Shown piece by piece: positions 35,234 through 48,570 of a DNA stretch of 64,000 bases. Both the position numbers and the translations under genes were made by a program. The notes under the pieces are model-generated. The model was not told the DNA's origin. It ran no database searches and saw only the letters and a list, made by a program, of their open reading frames with translations. The stretch spans positions 299,813 through 363,812 of the forward strand of contig NZ_FAOZ01000005.1 of the NCBI RefSeq assembly GCF_001536285.1. Reading direction: 5' to 3'. This stretch comes from Parafrankia irregularis. GTDB lineage: Bacteria > Actinomycetota > Actinomycetes > Frankiales > Frankiaceae. How positions within the stretch are numbered: the first letter of the stretch is position 1; each line of letters opens with the position of its first letter.

Positions 35234-37345
35234 TCAGCGGGCCAGGCCGATGGCGCGGGTCTCGCGGACAACGGTGACCCGGATCTGGCCCGGGTAGGTC
35301 AGCTCGGACTCGATCTGCTTGGCGACGTCGCGGGCGAGCAGGTGCGCGGCATCGTCGTCGACGACCTCCGGGACAACCATGACCCGCACCTCGCGGCCGG
35401 CCTGCATGGCGAAGACCTTCTCGACGCCGGGCCGTTCCCCGGCGATCTGCTCGATCCGCTCCAGCCGCCTGACGTAGGACTCCAGGCTGTCGCGGCGCGC
35501 CCCGGGACGCCCCCCGGAGATCTGGTCCGCCGCCTGGGTCAGCACCGCGCCGATGGAACGCGGCTCGACCTCGTTGTGATGCGCCTCGATCGCGTGCACG
35601 ACGTCCTCGTGCTCACCGTAACGCCGGGCGATCTCCGCGCCGACCAGCGCGTGTGAGCCTTCCACCTCATGCGTCAGTGCCTTGCCGAGGTCGTGCAGTA
35701 GCGTGCCGCGCTTCGCGATGGCCGGTGGCAGCCGCAGCTCGGCGGCCATGATTCCCGCGAGATGCGCGCATTCGACGAGATGCGCCAGGACGTTCTGCCC
35801 GTAGCTGGTCCGATACCGCAGGCGCCCGAGCAGGGTGATCAGTTCCGGATGCATCTCTGCGATACCGACATCGATCAGTGCGTCCTCCCCGGCCCGGACG
35901 CATTTCGCCATCACCTCCCGCTCGGCGCGGGCGTATTCCTCCTCGATGCGGTGCGGATGGATACGCCCGTCCGACACCAGCGCCGCCAGGGTGATGCGCG
36001 CCGTCTCCCGGCGCACCGGATCGAAACAGCTCAGCAGCACCGCCTCGGGCGTGTCGTCGATAAGCACATTGACGCCGGTGACGGATTCGAACGCCCGGAT
36101 GTTGCGCCCCTCCCGCCCGATGATGCGGCCCTTCATCTCGTCACTCGGCAGGTGCAGCACCGACACGACCGACTCGGCGGTCTGCTCGGAGGCCACCCGC
36201 TGGATGGCGAGGGTCACGATCCGACGGGCGCGATCCTCCGCCTCCTCCTCCGCCCGGGCCTCGATCTCCCGTACCCGAACCGCGGCGTCGAGGCGCGCCT
36301 GGTCCTCAACCACCTTGACCAGTTCGGTGCGGGCCTCGGCGGAGGTCAGGCCGGCGGCGCGTTCGAGCTCCTGACGCAGGCGGGTCTCCAGGCCGGTCAG
36401 CTCGGCACCACGGCCACCCAGCTCCACCTCCCGGGCGGCGAGCTCCTCCTCCCGGGTCTCCAGCCGCCGAGCCCGGTCCTCGACGGCGGTGGCCTGGTCC
36501 GCCAGCCGCTGCTCGCGCTGTGCCACCCTGCTGTCCCAGCCACGCAGCTCCGCCCGTTGGGAGCGCAGGTCCTCCTCCAGCTCGGCGCGCAGCTGTTCGC
36601 GCTGCACCCGGATCGCCTCGAGCGCCTCCGTCCGGGCCTTCGAGGCACGCAGCTCGGCATCCTCCGCGGCCCGCACCCGGATCGCCTCCGCTGCCTCCTC
36701 GGCATGCCGACGGATCTGCGCGACGTCACGATCGACTCGCGCGATCTGCTCGGCGACGTCCTGCTCGGCGCGCCGCCGGATGCGGTCGGCGTCGTCCTCG
36801 GCGTCGCGGGCCTGCCGCCGCAGGTCGACCAGCTTCGCGGACAGGGTGGCCAGATCGTTTCGGGCTACCTCCACCAGTGCCGTCTCCGCCTGAGCCGGCT
36901 CCACCTGAGGTGCCTCTGCCTGGGCAGCCCCCACAATCGCGGCCCGTTCCTCGCCGGCTTCAGGCGCCTGTGGGTCGACCGACTCCGCCTGGGCCTGGGC
37001 GTCCGCCCGCGCATCGGGCGAAGGCGAACCGTCCAGACGAGCGGGAACGTCCGGCGTGGGCCGGGCCACGCCGTCAGCAGCGACAGCGGTGTCAGCATCC
37101 GTGGTGACAGCGGTATCCGCGATGACAGGCGCGCCGGCGGTGTCATCTGTGACAGGGGCGTTGGCCGCAGGGGTGGAGTCAGTGGTGGAAGCGGTGGAAG
37201 CGCCGTCCGGGTCACCCTGCTTACCGGGAGCGACACCGCCGCCTACGCCGAGCGTTCCAGCCCGCACCAGGTGCAACAGAACGACGGTCAGACCGACCAC
37301 TGCGAGAAGAAGCAGGACGAGAAGCGCTATGAGTGCGACACCCAC
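35234..37345 (-). CDS. rny: Ribonuclease Y with long acidic N-terminal insertion
   Basis: 703 aa, against about 520 usual. The N-terminal membrane anchor (ALIALLVLLLLAVVGLTVVL) is followed by an extra, Asp/Ala/Thr/Pro-rich stretch (about 35-165), then the coiled coil (about 165-375), a KH domain (MKGRIIGREGRNIRAFESVTG near 410) and an HD domain (TLLHDLGKALTHEVEGSH near 550; AIEAHHNEVEP). RNase Y starts mRNA decay by single-strand endonuclease cuts at the membrane. GTG 37345 has GGGAGGAG 5 nt upstream. The insertion would hold the nuclease further from the membrane or bind partners. RNase J, its usual degradosome partner, lies at the right end of the window. Confidence 0.95.
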   Translation of the reverse strand: MGVALIALLVLLLLAVVGLTVVLLHLVRAGTLGVGGGVAPGKQGDPDGASTASTTDSTPAANAPVTDDTAGAPVIADTAVTTDADTAVAADGVARPTPDVPARLDGSPSPDARADAQAQAESVDPQAPEAGEERAAIVGAAQAEAPQVEPAQAETALVEVARNDLATLSAKLVDLRRQARDAEDDADRIRRRAEQDVAEQIARVDRDVAQIRRHAEEAAEAIRVRAAEDAELRASKARTEALEAIRVQREQLRAELEEDLRSQRAELRGWDSRVAQREQRLADQATAVEDRARRLETREEELAAREVELGGRGAELTGLETRLRQELERAAGLTSAEARTELVKVVEDQARLDAAVRVREIEARAEEEAEDRARRIVTLAIQRVASEQTAESVVSVLHLPSDEMKGRIIGREGRNIRAFESVTGVNVLIDDTPEAVLLSCFDPVRRETARITLAALVSDGRIHPHRIEEEYARAEREVMAKCVRAGEDALIDVGIAEMHPELITLLGRLRYRTSYGQNVLAHLVECAHLAGIMAAELRLPPAIAKRGTLLHDLGKALTHEVEGSHALVGAEIARRYGEHEDVVHAIEAHHNEVEPRSIGAVLTQAADQISGGRPGARRDSLESYVRRLERIEQIAGERPGVEKVFAMQAGREVRVMVVPEVVDDDAAHLLARDVAKQIESELTYPGQIRVTVVRETRAIGLAR

Positions 37346-37366
37346 GGTTGCTCCTCCCGCTTCTGT

Positions 37367-37390
37367 TCACGCCTGTGATGACAGGCGTGA
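37367..37390 (-). promoter_or_regulatory. Hairpin in the rny leader
   Basis: TCACGCCTG and CAGGCGTGA form a 9-bp stem around TGATGA, about 21 nt before the rny start codon, so it lies immediately upstream of the ribosome site. Confidence 0.6.
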
Positions 37391-37595
37391 GGTGCACGGG
37401 ACCAGGACCAGCCAGCGAGCAGGCGGCACGTATCGACCGGTGCCCTAAATCAGGCCACCGGAGGGCACATCGGCACCGAAAGCCGAGCCTGCCGACAGCG
37501 CAGGACCACCGACGGTCGAAGGAACACCGCCCTGATGTGAAGTTGGCCAGCTATCTGGAACCGCATACGCGCGGCTACCCTTGCACCTTTGTGAA

Positions 37596-37625
37596 AGGGT
37601 AGGTCTGTAACTTTCATTCGGTCAA
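37596..37625 (-). promoter_or_regulatory. Probable rny promoter
   Basis: TTGACC (37620-37625) and TACCCT (37596-37601), 18 bp apart, on the minus strand. The message would have a leader of about 245 nt. Confidence 0.5.
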
Positions 37626-37677
37626 GAAAAACATCGCCGATCCACCGCACCCGGACAGCCGGGAGGGAGCCACCCAT

Positions 37678-38352
37678 TCAGCTTTGCCAGCGGCTCCGCG
37701 GCCGGCGCTGCACGCCCCGGTCCAGGCTGTCGACGTCGCTGTCCGCTTCTTCGGCCTCCTCTTCGACGACCGCCTCGACCGCCTCCTCGACGACTCGCCG
37801 GACGAGGTCGAGCGGATAGCCCTTTCGGGTGAGCAGGGCGGCCAGCCGGCGGGCCTGCACTGATGCCGGCAGGCCCTCCATGACACGAAGACGCCGGGAG
37901 ACGAGGGAACGTGCGGTCGCCTCCTCGTCCTCGGTGCCGACCGCCGCCAGGGCTTCCTCCGACACCTCGGGCTGCACCCCGCGCCGTCGCAGCTCGACGG
38001 CGAGCGCGCGACGGCCCAATCCCCGCCCAGCCCGGGCCGACGAGACGAACGCGGCCGCGAAGGCCTCATCGTCCACCAGACCAACCTCGGCCAGACGATC
38101 GAGAACCAGCCCGGCGATCTCCTCCTCGACGCCCCGGCGACTCAGCACCGCCGCGAGCTCTGCCCGGCTGCGCGGCCGGGCCGCGAGCTGGTGCAGGCAG
38201 ATCTCCCGCGCGGCTGCCAACGGGTCGGCCCGGCCCGCGCGGGCCGACGCCGCAGAGGCACCCGACGTGACCGACGAGCGATCCGCTGCCGCCGGCCCGC
38301 TCTCCCCCTTCACCACATCCTGCACAGCTGACGACAGCTCGGGCGGGAACAC
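37678..38352 (-). CDS. recX: RecA regulator RecX
   Basis: 224 aa. Three-helix RecX repeats span about residues 48-195 (ICLHQLAARPRSRAELAAVL; AEVGLVDDEAFAAAFVSSA; GRRALAVELRRRGV; RRLAALLTRKGYPLDLV). RecX caps RecA filaments. GTG 38352 lies 11 bp after the recA stop, the usual recA-recX arrangement, so RecX is probably made by readthrough or translational coupling. The first 45 and last 35 residues (acidic, then Arg-rich) are poorly conserved. Confidence 0.93.
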   Translation of the reverse strand: MFPPELSSAVQDVVKGESGPAAADRSSVTSGASAASARAGRADPLAAAREICLHQLAARPRSRAELAAVLSRRGVEEEIAGLVLDRLAEVGLVDDEAFAAAFVSSARAGRGLGRRALAVELRRRGVQPEVSEEALAAVGTEDEEATARSLVSRRLRVMEGLPASVQARRLAALLTRKGYPLDLVRRVVEEAVEAVVEEEAEEADSDVDSLDRGVQRRPRSRWQS

Positions 38353-38363
38353 GGCACCCCGGG

Positions 38364-39407
38364 TCAGAGGTCGACCGGAACCGGAGCGGGCGCATCCGCG
38401 TCAGCGTCCAGCGCCGGCGTTATACCGAGCTTCTCCTTGATCCGCTTCTCGATCTCGTTCGCCAGATCAGGATTGTCGCGCAGGAATGAACGCGCATTTT
38501 CCTTCCCCTGGCCGAGCTGGTCGCCGTCGTAGGTGTACCAGGCACCGGACTTGCGAATGATGCCGTGCTCGACACCCATGTCGATGAGGGAGCCCTCACG
38601 GCTGATGCCGCCGCCGTAGACGATGTCGAACTCGGCCGTTCGGAAAGGTGGCGCCATCTTGTTCTTGACGACCTTCACCCTGGTTCGGTTACCGACGGCT
38701 TCCTGCCCGTCCTTCAGGGTCTCGATGCGACGGACATCCAGCCGGACGGAGGCGTAGAACTTCAACGCCTTGCCACCGGTGGTCGTCTCCGGGGAGCCGA
38801 ACATGACGCCGACCTTCTCCCGGAGCTGGTTGATGAAGATCGCGGTCGTGCCCGAGTTCGCGAGCGCACCGGTGATCTTCCGCAGCGCCTGGGACATCAG
38901 CCTGGCCTGCAGGCCGACGTGGCTGTCACCCATCTCGCCCTCGATCTCGGCACGCGGCACGAGGGCAGCCACCGAGTCGATGACGATGATGTCCAGCGCG
39001 CCGGAGCGGATCAGCATGTCCGCGATCTCCAGCGCCTGCTCCCCCGTGTCGGGCTGGGAGACCAGCAACGCGTCCGTGTCGACGCCCAGCTTGCCCGCGT
39101 ACTCAGGGTCAAGCGCGTGCTCCGCGTCAATGAAGGCCGCGATACCACCGGCCGCCTGGGCGTTCGCCACAGCGTGCAGGGCGACCGTGGTCTTTCCGGA
39201 CGACTCCGGCCCGTAGACCTCGATGATGCGCCCACGGGGAAGACCCCCGATACCGAGCGCGACATCGAGCGCGATCGATCCGGTCGGGATCGCCTGGATC
39301 GGCGGCCTGGTGTCGTCCCCCAGGCGCATGACCGAGCCCTTGCCGAACTGCTTGTCGATCTGCGCAAGGGCGTTCTCCAACGCCTTCTCGCGGTCGGGTC
39401 CAACCAT
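38364..39407 (-). CDS. recA: Recombinase RecA
   Basis: 347 aa. Strand exchange and LexA co-protease. Walker A is [13 protein letters not shown] near 66; the MAW region, [20 protein letters not shown], loop L2 with [20 protein letters not shown], and KNKMAPPF are all intact; there is no intein. ATG 39407 is preferred: GGAG lies 7 nt upstream and the family starts just before [13 protein letters not shown] 39446 would add 13 residues. A LexA box and TACTGT -10 lie about 115-140 bp upstream, so the gene is SOS controlled along with recX. Confidence 0.98.
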   Translation of the reverse strand: MVGPDREKALENALAQIDKQFGKGSVMRLGDDTRPPIQAIPTGSIALDVALGIGGLPRGRIIEVYGPESSGKTTVALHAVANAQAAGGIAAFIDAEHALDPEYAGKLGVDTDALLVSQPDTGEQALEIADMLIRSGALDIIVIDSVAALVPRAEIEGEMGDSHVGLQARLMSQALRKITGALANSGTTAIFINQLREKVGVMFGSPETTTGGKALKFYASVRLDVRRIETLKDGQEAVGNRTRVKVVKNKMAPPFRTAEFDIVYGGGISREGSLIDMGVEHGIIRKSGAWYTYDGDQLGQGKENARSFLRDNPDLANEIEKRIKEKLGITPALDADADAPAPVPVDL

Positions 39408-39496
39408 TGGAGTTACTCCATGCAGAGGTCGTCGAGTCTTGGCCACGATCCGACGCTAGGGGGTGGGTCCGACAGTTTCGAGAGCCGGGTCGCTTC

Positions 39497-39523
39497 TGTG
39501 GACATCGGAGAGCATGTGGACAA
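39497..39523. promoter_or_regulatory. Two DnaA-box-like 9-mers in the recA leader
   Basis: TGTGGACAT (39497-39505) and TGTGGACAA (39515-39523), 18 bp apart. The second is the exact complement of TTGTCCACA, the form preferred in GC-rich actinobacteria. Confidence 0.45.
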
Positions 39524-39528
39524 CAGTA
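39523..39528 (-). promoter_or_regulatory. recA -10 element
   Basis: TACTGT on the minus strand directly next to the LexA box; TTGAGG at 39548-39553 may be the -35 (19-bp spacing). The start codon follows after about 110 nt. Confidence 0.5.
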
Positions 39529-39529
39529 G

Positions 39530-39545
39530 CCGAACATTCGTTCGA
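39530..39545. promoter_or_regulatory. LexA (SOS) box of recA
   Basis: CCGAACATTCGTTCGA matches TCGAAC-N4-GTTCGA with one change. It lies between the -10 and -35 of recA, where LexA would block polymerase. Confidence 0.85.
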
Positions 39546-39770
39546 AGCCTCAACGACACGCCGCGGCTCACCCGAACGGGTGGCCCCACCGCTCCCCGCA
39601 CACCTGCCGGGCCGGGTTCCGGCGCCACTCGGCCACGACCCACTGCCGCTCGGCCACCACTCACCCGCCACTGCCGCCACTCGGCCACCACCCGTGGCCG
39701 CCCACGGCCGCGGCCATCCGCCGCGACCGGCTGCCACCAACTCGACGCCGGGCCCACCAAGGTGCCGGCG

Positions 39771-39965
39771 TCAGCGGTCGCGAGCCGGCACGTCGAACTC
39801 GTCACATACCGCGCGCCACACCTGCTTGGCGTCGTCCCCCCGCCGCAGCGCCGCCTCCACCGTCGCCCCGCCCAGACCGGCGATCACGTGGTCGCGTGCG
39901 AGCGAGTCGGCGTAGGCAGCGCCGAACTGCTTGTTCATGTTCGCCCAGAACTCGGTCAGTCGCAC
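39771..39965 (-). CDS. DUF3046 small protein
   Basis: 64 aa. RLTEFWANMNKQFGAAYADS then LARDHVIAGLGGATVEAALR and VWRAVCDEFDVP match the actinobacterial DUF3046 family, which is commonly encoded next to recA. Function is unknown. GTG 39965 aligns with the family start; GTG 39980 would add five residues. Divergent from lhr and upstream of recA on the same strand. Confidence 0.88.
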   Translation of the reverse strand: MRLTEFWANMNKQFGAAYADSLARDHVIAGLGGATVEAALRRGDDAKQVWRAVCDEFDVPARDR

Positions 39966-40110
39966 CGCTCCAGTCTGCACGCCGCCGACCGCGCCCCGGC
40001 CACGGCCGGGTCCTCATACCGGCGACCGTCCGGTGACCGTCCGGCGACGCCGGGCGGACCCGGCCGTGGACCGCGGGATTTGTGTCGGTGGCAGGAAGCA
40101 GACTGATGCC

Positions 40111-44990
<4,880 letters not shown>

Positions 44991-44994
<4 letters not shown>

Positions 44995-46478
44995 GCGCAT
45001 CGAACAGATCACCCGAAAACGAGCCACCCGAGCATCGGTCGACCGAGCATGGGTCGACCGAACGCGGGCCTTCCGGGCGGGGATCCCGAGGGCAGACGGC
45101 CGATCCCACCCCATGGGACCCGCGGCTGCGTGCCCTGACACTCGGCCTCGTCAGCACGGTGACGCTGATCGCGTTCGAGGCGATGGCGGTCATCACCGTG
45201 CTGCCGAAGGTCGCCGAGGATCTGTCCGGCCTGTCCCTCTACGGCTGGACGACCAGCGGGTTCTTCCTCGGGCTGCTGGTCGGAGTCGTGATCGCCGGCG
45301 CGGAGAGCGACCGGGTCGGAGCGGCCCGACCACTCACCGCCGGGCTGGTGCTGTTCGGTGCGGGGCTCGCCGTGGCCGCGCTGGCACCGAACATGTGGAT
45401 CCTGGTGGCCGGCCGGGTCCTGCAGGGGCTGGGCGGCGGTGCCGTACCGGCCATCCTCTACGCGACGATCGGCCGCGCCTATCCGGAGCCGCAGCGTCCC
45501 CGGATGTTCGCGGTGACGGCCACCGCCTGGGTGCTGCCCGGCCTGATCGGGCCGGCGACCGCCGCGCTCGTCGCCGAGCACGCGGGGTGGCGCTGGGTGT
45601 TCGGCGGGCTGATACCGCTTGTCGCGGTGGCCGGCACCGGCACTGTCCGCGCACTGCGAGGCGTGCCGGCCCCGACCACGGTGGACGTCGCGCCGACCGC
45701 GCCGCGCCTGATCGCGGCGCTGCGGGTGAGCGTCGGTGCCGGTCTGGTTCTCGCCGGGCTGACCGGTCGGTCGGCGCCGGGGCTGGCGCTCATCGCCGTC
45801 GGATCCGTGCTGGCCTACCAGCCGCTGCGCGCGCTGCTCCCGGCAGGTACCCTGCGGGCCCGGCCCGGCATCGCGGCCGCGGTGGCCGCCCGTGGACTGT
45901 TGACGTTCGCCTTCTTCGGCACCGACACCTTCGTCCCGCTGGCGATCACAGCGGCCCGGCATGAGCCGACCATCGTGGCGAGCGCGGCCGTGACCGCGGT
46001 GACAGTCACCTGGACGACCGGTTCCTGGACGCAGGCACGGCTGGCCGGCCGGGTCCCGGGCCGTGTCCTGATAGGCACCGGGCTGCTCGCGGTCTCCGCG
46101 GGCACGGCGGGTTTCGCGCTGGTACTGGTCGACGCGGTGGCACTCGCGGTGCCGATCGCCTGCTGGGCGGTCACCGGGCTCGGGATGGGCCTGGCCTACT
46201 CCCCGATCGCCAGCCTCGTGCTCGCCGAGACGCCACCTGAACGCCACGGAACCGCGTCGAGCGCGGTGACCCTGTCGGACAACCTGGGAACCGCGCTGGG
46301 CACCGGCCTCGGTGGCGCGGCGGTCGCGGCCAGTGAGGCGGCGAACGGCACTCCCGACCTGGGGCTCGCGACCGTGTTCGGGCTGACTGTGATCGTCGCG
46401 GCCCTGGGCGCACTGGTGGTGCGCCGGGCGCCCTCCCGGATCTTCCCCGCCGCGGATTCGACCCCCGCCGCCAGCTGA
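44991..46478 (+). CDS. MFS transporter, multidrug exporter type
   Basis: 495 aa. A hydrophilic head of about 45 residues, rich in Glu, Arg, Ser and Thr, precedes 12-14 helices of the DHA2-like class: LIAFEAMAVITVLPKVAEDL, the loop-2/3 motif SDRVGAARP, motif C-like VLPGLIGPATAALVAE, and GLGMGLAYSPIASLVLAETP. The substrate is unknown. ATG 44991 overlaps the lhr stop (ATGA), so the exporter is translationally coupled to the helicase. Confidence 0.9.
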
Positions 46479-46499
46479 GCCGCCCGGCCCTTCTCAGCC

Positions 46500-46584
46500 G
46501 CACCGCCGGTTCGGACGCACGGCCGACTCGGACGCACCGCCGACTCGGAGGCACCGCCGACTCGGAGGCACCGCCGACTCGGAG
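46500..46584 (+). repeat. 17-bp tandem repeat abutting the nei2 start
   Basis: GCACCGCCGACTCGGAG is exact at 46534, 46551 and 46568; variants lie at 46500 and 46517. The array ends 13 bp before the GTG, so the last unit supplies GGAG close to the ribosome site. Copy-number change would move upstream signals. Confidence 0.9.
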
Positions 46585-46597
46585 GCACTATCGAGAG

Positions 46598-47551
46598 GTG
46601 CCCGAAGGCGACACGGTCTGGCTCACGGCGCGCCGGCTCGACGCGGCGCTGCGCGGTCAGCGACTGCTGCGGTCGGACTTCCGGGTGCCGTCGCTGGCAA
46701 CCGCCGACCTGCGCGGGCGGGAGGTCCTCGAGGTATGCGCGCGGGGCAAGCACCTGCTGCTGCGCGTCGACGGCGGCCTGACGCTGCACACCCATCTCCG
46801 CATGGAGGGTTCCTGGCACCTGTACCGGCCAGGCTCACGGTGGTCTGGCGGGCCGGCCTGGCAGATCCGGGTCGTGCTGGTCACCGCGGTGCAGGTAGCG
46901 GTGGGTTACCGGCTGCCGGTCGTCGACCTGCTACCGACCGCCTCGGAGGACCGGGTCGTCGGGCACCTCGGCCCGGACGTGCTCGGCGCCGACTGGGATC
47001 TCGACCGCGCCGTCGCCAACCTGCTGGCGGACCCGGCCCGCGAGATCGGCGTCGCGCTACTCGATCAGCGCGTCCTGGCCGGTCTGGGCAACATCTGGCG
47101 GACGGAGGCGTGTTTCCTCGCCGGCGTCAGCCCCTGGACTCCGGTGGGCGAGGTGCGTGACCTCCCCGGTCTGGTCCGCCGCGCCCAGGCGATGGTCAGG
47201 GCCGGGGCGCGGGGCGGTCACCAGGTGACGACTGGTTCCGCCCGCCCGGGCGAACAGCATTGGGTGTACGGGCGCGCAGGCAGGCCGTGTCGGCGCTGCG
47301 GCACGCTTGTCCGCCGGCTGGATCGGCGGGTCTCCACCCAGAGTTCGTCCGAACGCGGATCGCCGGGACGTAGCCGCGGGCCCGGTGAGCGGGGCACGCG
47401 CCTCGACGTCCGGCGTGACCAGGGCCGGCACGCTGATGGTGCCGGCGGTTCCGCCGACGTCCGCGTCGACGTCGGCGGTGGCAACGATCGGGTCACCGCA
47501 TGGTGTCCGACCTGCCAGCCGGGGCCGGTGCCAGAGCCACCGGCCGGCTGA
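46598..47551 (+). CDS. nei2: Nei2-type DNA glycosylase/AP lyase with split zinc finger
   Basis: 317 aa. Fpg/Nei family, excising oxidised bases. The N-terminal catalytic P-E-G-D directly follows the initiator, and Lys52 lies in ARGKHLLLR. LHTHLRMEGSW, LLDQRVLAGLGNIWRTEACF and HQVTTGSARPGEQHWVYGRAGRPC are typical of actinobacterial Nei2. The zinc finger should read C-x2-C-x16-20-C-x2-C. Here CRRC near 230 and CPTC near 306 are about 75 residues apart, separated by an Arg/Gly/Asp-rich insertion of about 55. Whether the finger still folds is open. GTG 46598 follows a 17-bp repeat array. Convergent with the sigma factor gene. Confidence 0.88.
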   Translation: MPEGDTVWLTARRLDAALRGQRLLRSDFRVPSLATADLRGREVLEVCARGKHLLLRVDGGLTLHTHLRMEGSWHLYRPGSRWSGGPAWQIRVVLVTAVQVAVGYRLPVVDLLPTASEDRVVGHLGPDVLGADWDLDRAVANLLADPAREIGVALLDQRVLAGLGNIWRTEACFLAGVSPWTPVGEVRDLPGLVRRAQAMVRAGARGGHQVTTGSARPGEQHWVYGRAGRPCRRCGTLVRRLDRRVSTQSSSERGSPGRSRGPGERGTRLDVRRDQGRHADGAGGSADVRVDVGGGNDRVTAWCPTCQPGPVPEPPAG

Positions 47552-47561
47552 CCGCAGGTGT

Positions 47562-47578
47562 GGCCCGGCCACCGGGCC
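47562..47578. terminator. Short hairpin between convergent genes
   Basis: GGCCCGG-CCA-CCGGGCC, a 7-bp stem in the 32-bp gap between nei2 and the sigma factor gene. No T-tract. Confidence 0.45.
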
Positions 47579-47583
47579 GGGTC

Positions 47584-48159
47584 TCAGACCCTGCTGGCCG
47601 CCAGCAGGCGGGCCCGGCCGCGGGTGAACGCGCCCTCCGCGGCCTTCACGCTGATCGACAGATCGTCCGCCGCCTGACGGGTGGTCCGGCCGGCGGCGCG
47701 GGCCATCATGATCTGCCGTTCCCGACCGCGGAGCCGGCGGGTCTGGTCGAGCAGCCAGAGCGCCTCCGCACGGTCGCAGGTCGAGTCCTCGGGACCGGGG
47801 TCGCTGGGTGCCGCGACACTGCGGGCCATCGCGCGGTCCGCGCGCATCCGCGCACGGTGGTGATCCACACACAGCCGCAGCACCGTCGTCGTCAGGAACT
47901 GACCGACCCGATGGCTGTCGAGGTTGCGGAACCCGGCGGCACGGACAAGTGCCTCCTGCGCGCAGTCCTCCGCGTCGGCGGTGCTCGGCAGCCGCCGACG
48001 GGCGATGTGCACCAGTCGCTCGCGGTGCGGAAGGACCAGTGACCACCGGTCGCCGCTGAACGGCTGGTCGACGTCCGTGAGTGCGCCTGCCTCATCGGGT
48101 ACCTGCCGGGCAGGCTCCTGGTTCGGGGATTCGATATCGTCCCCACTGATTTGCGTCAT
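47584..48159 (-). CDS. ECF-like sigma-70 family factor
   Basis: 191 aa. Region 2 (HRERLVHIARRRLPSTADAEDCAQEALVRA) and region 4 (RGRERQIMMARAAGRTTRQAADDLSISVKAAEGAFTRGRARL) are joined by a short linker; regions 1 and 3 are absent, as in ECF factors. The family subgroup and target promoter are unknown, and no anti-sigma gene is adjacent. Region 4 has the S-V-K-A-A-E-x-A helix often seen in LuxR-like or ECF proteins. ATG 48159 has AGGTGGAAG upstream. It follows the pspM-like gene after 411 bp, with its own probable -10. Confidence 0.85.
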   Translation of the reverse strand: MTQISGDDIESPNQEPARQVPDEAGALTDVDQPFSGDRWSLVLPHRERLVHIARRRLPSTADAEDCAQEALVRAAGFRNLDSHRVGQFLTTTVLRLCVDHHRARMRADRAMARSVAAPSDPGPEDSTCDRAEALWLLDQTRRLRGRERQIMMARAAGRTTRQAADDLSISVKAAEGAFTRGRARLLAASRV

Positions 48160-48570
48160 GGCACTTCCACCTGCCTGGCTGCGTCATGCCATCCGGACGT
48201 CCGGGACCGCCGGTCTGGCCATCGCACGGCGGCGATGAAAACGTGGAAGACGCTCCCCTTCGTCATCCAGCGCCACAATCGCCGATCGGACATCTGGGAC
48301 ATTAGGCCAAACCGCGCTTGTGCGCCATAACCGAGGTCACATACCCAAACCTACATGCCCCTCGAAGGTGCCAACCCGGGTGCACACCAGAAAATCGAAA
48401 AAGAATTAACTGCATAGTCGCTGTGCACTTAGTGGGATGACCTTTGCCCCGCCGTTCCAGCCGAAAGTCGCTGCCAGACAGGCGGAACCGGCCGTTGCCC
48501 CCGGCCGGAAAGGGCGGGCCGCGGCGGACGGACGTTAAACGGACGTCACACCTGAGAGAATCGTGGCAGA
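48160..48570. other. Gap upstream of the ECF-like sigma gene
   Basis: 411 bp. A TAATGT -10 candidate lies at 48299-48304. An AT-rich patch at about 48388-48420 is unlike the surrounding GC-rich DNA. No frame is credible. Confidence 0.5.
48299..48304 (-). promoter_or_regulatory. -10 candidate of the ECF-like sigma gene
   Basis: TAATGT on the minus strand about 140 nt before the start codon. No consensus -35 is seen, which would also suit an alternative sigma factor. Confidence 0.35.

Larger units (their letters stand above)
37346..37677. other. rny leader and promoter region
   Basis: 332 bp between recX and rny. It contains a leader hairpin at 37367-37390 and a promoter-like pair at 37596-37625, annotated separately. 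No credible frame. Confidence 0.5.
39408..39770. other. recA control region
   Basis: 363 bp to the DUF3046 gene. It contains the recA -10, LexA box and two DnaA-box-like 9-mers. Beyond 39600 there is only a CCACTCGGCCAC-rich simple-sequence stretch. Confidence 0.5.
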
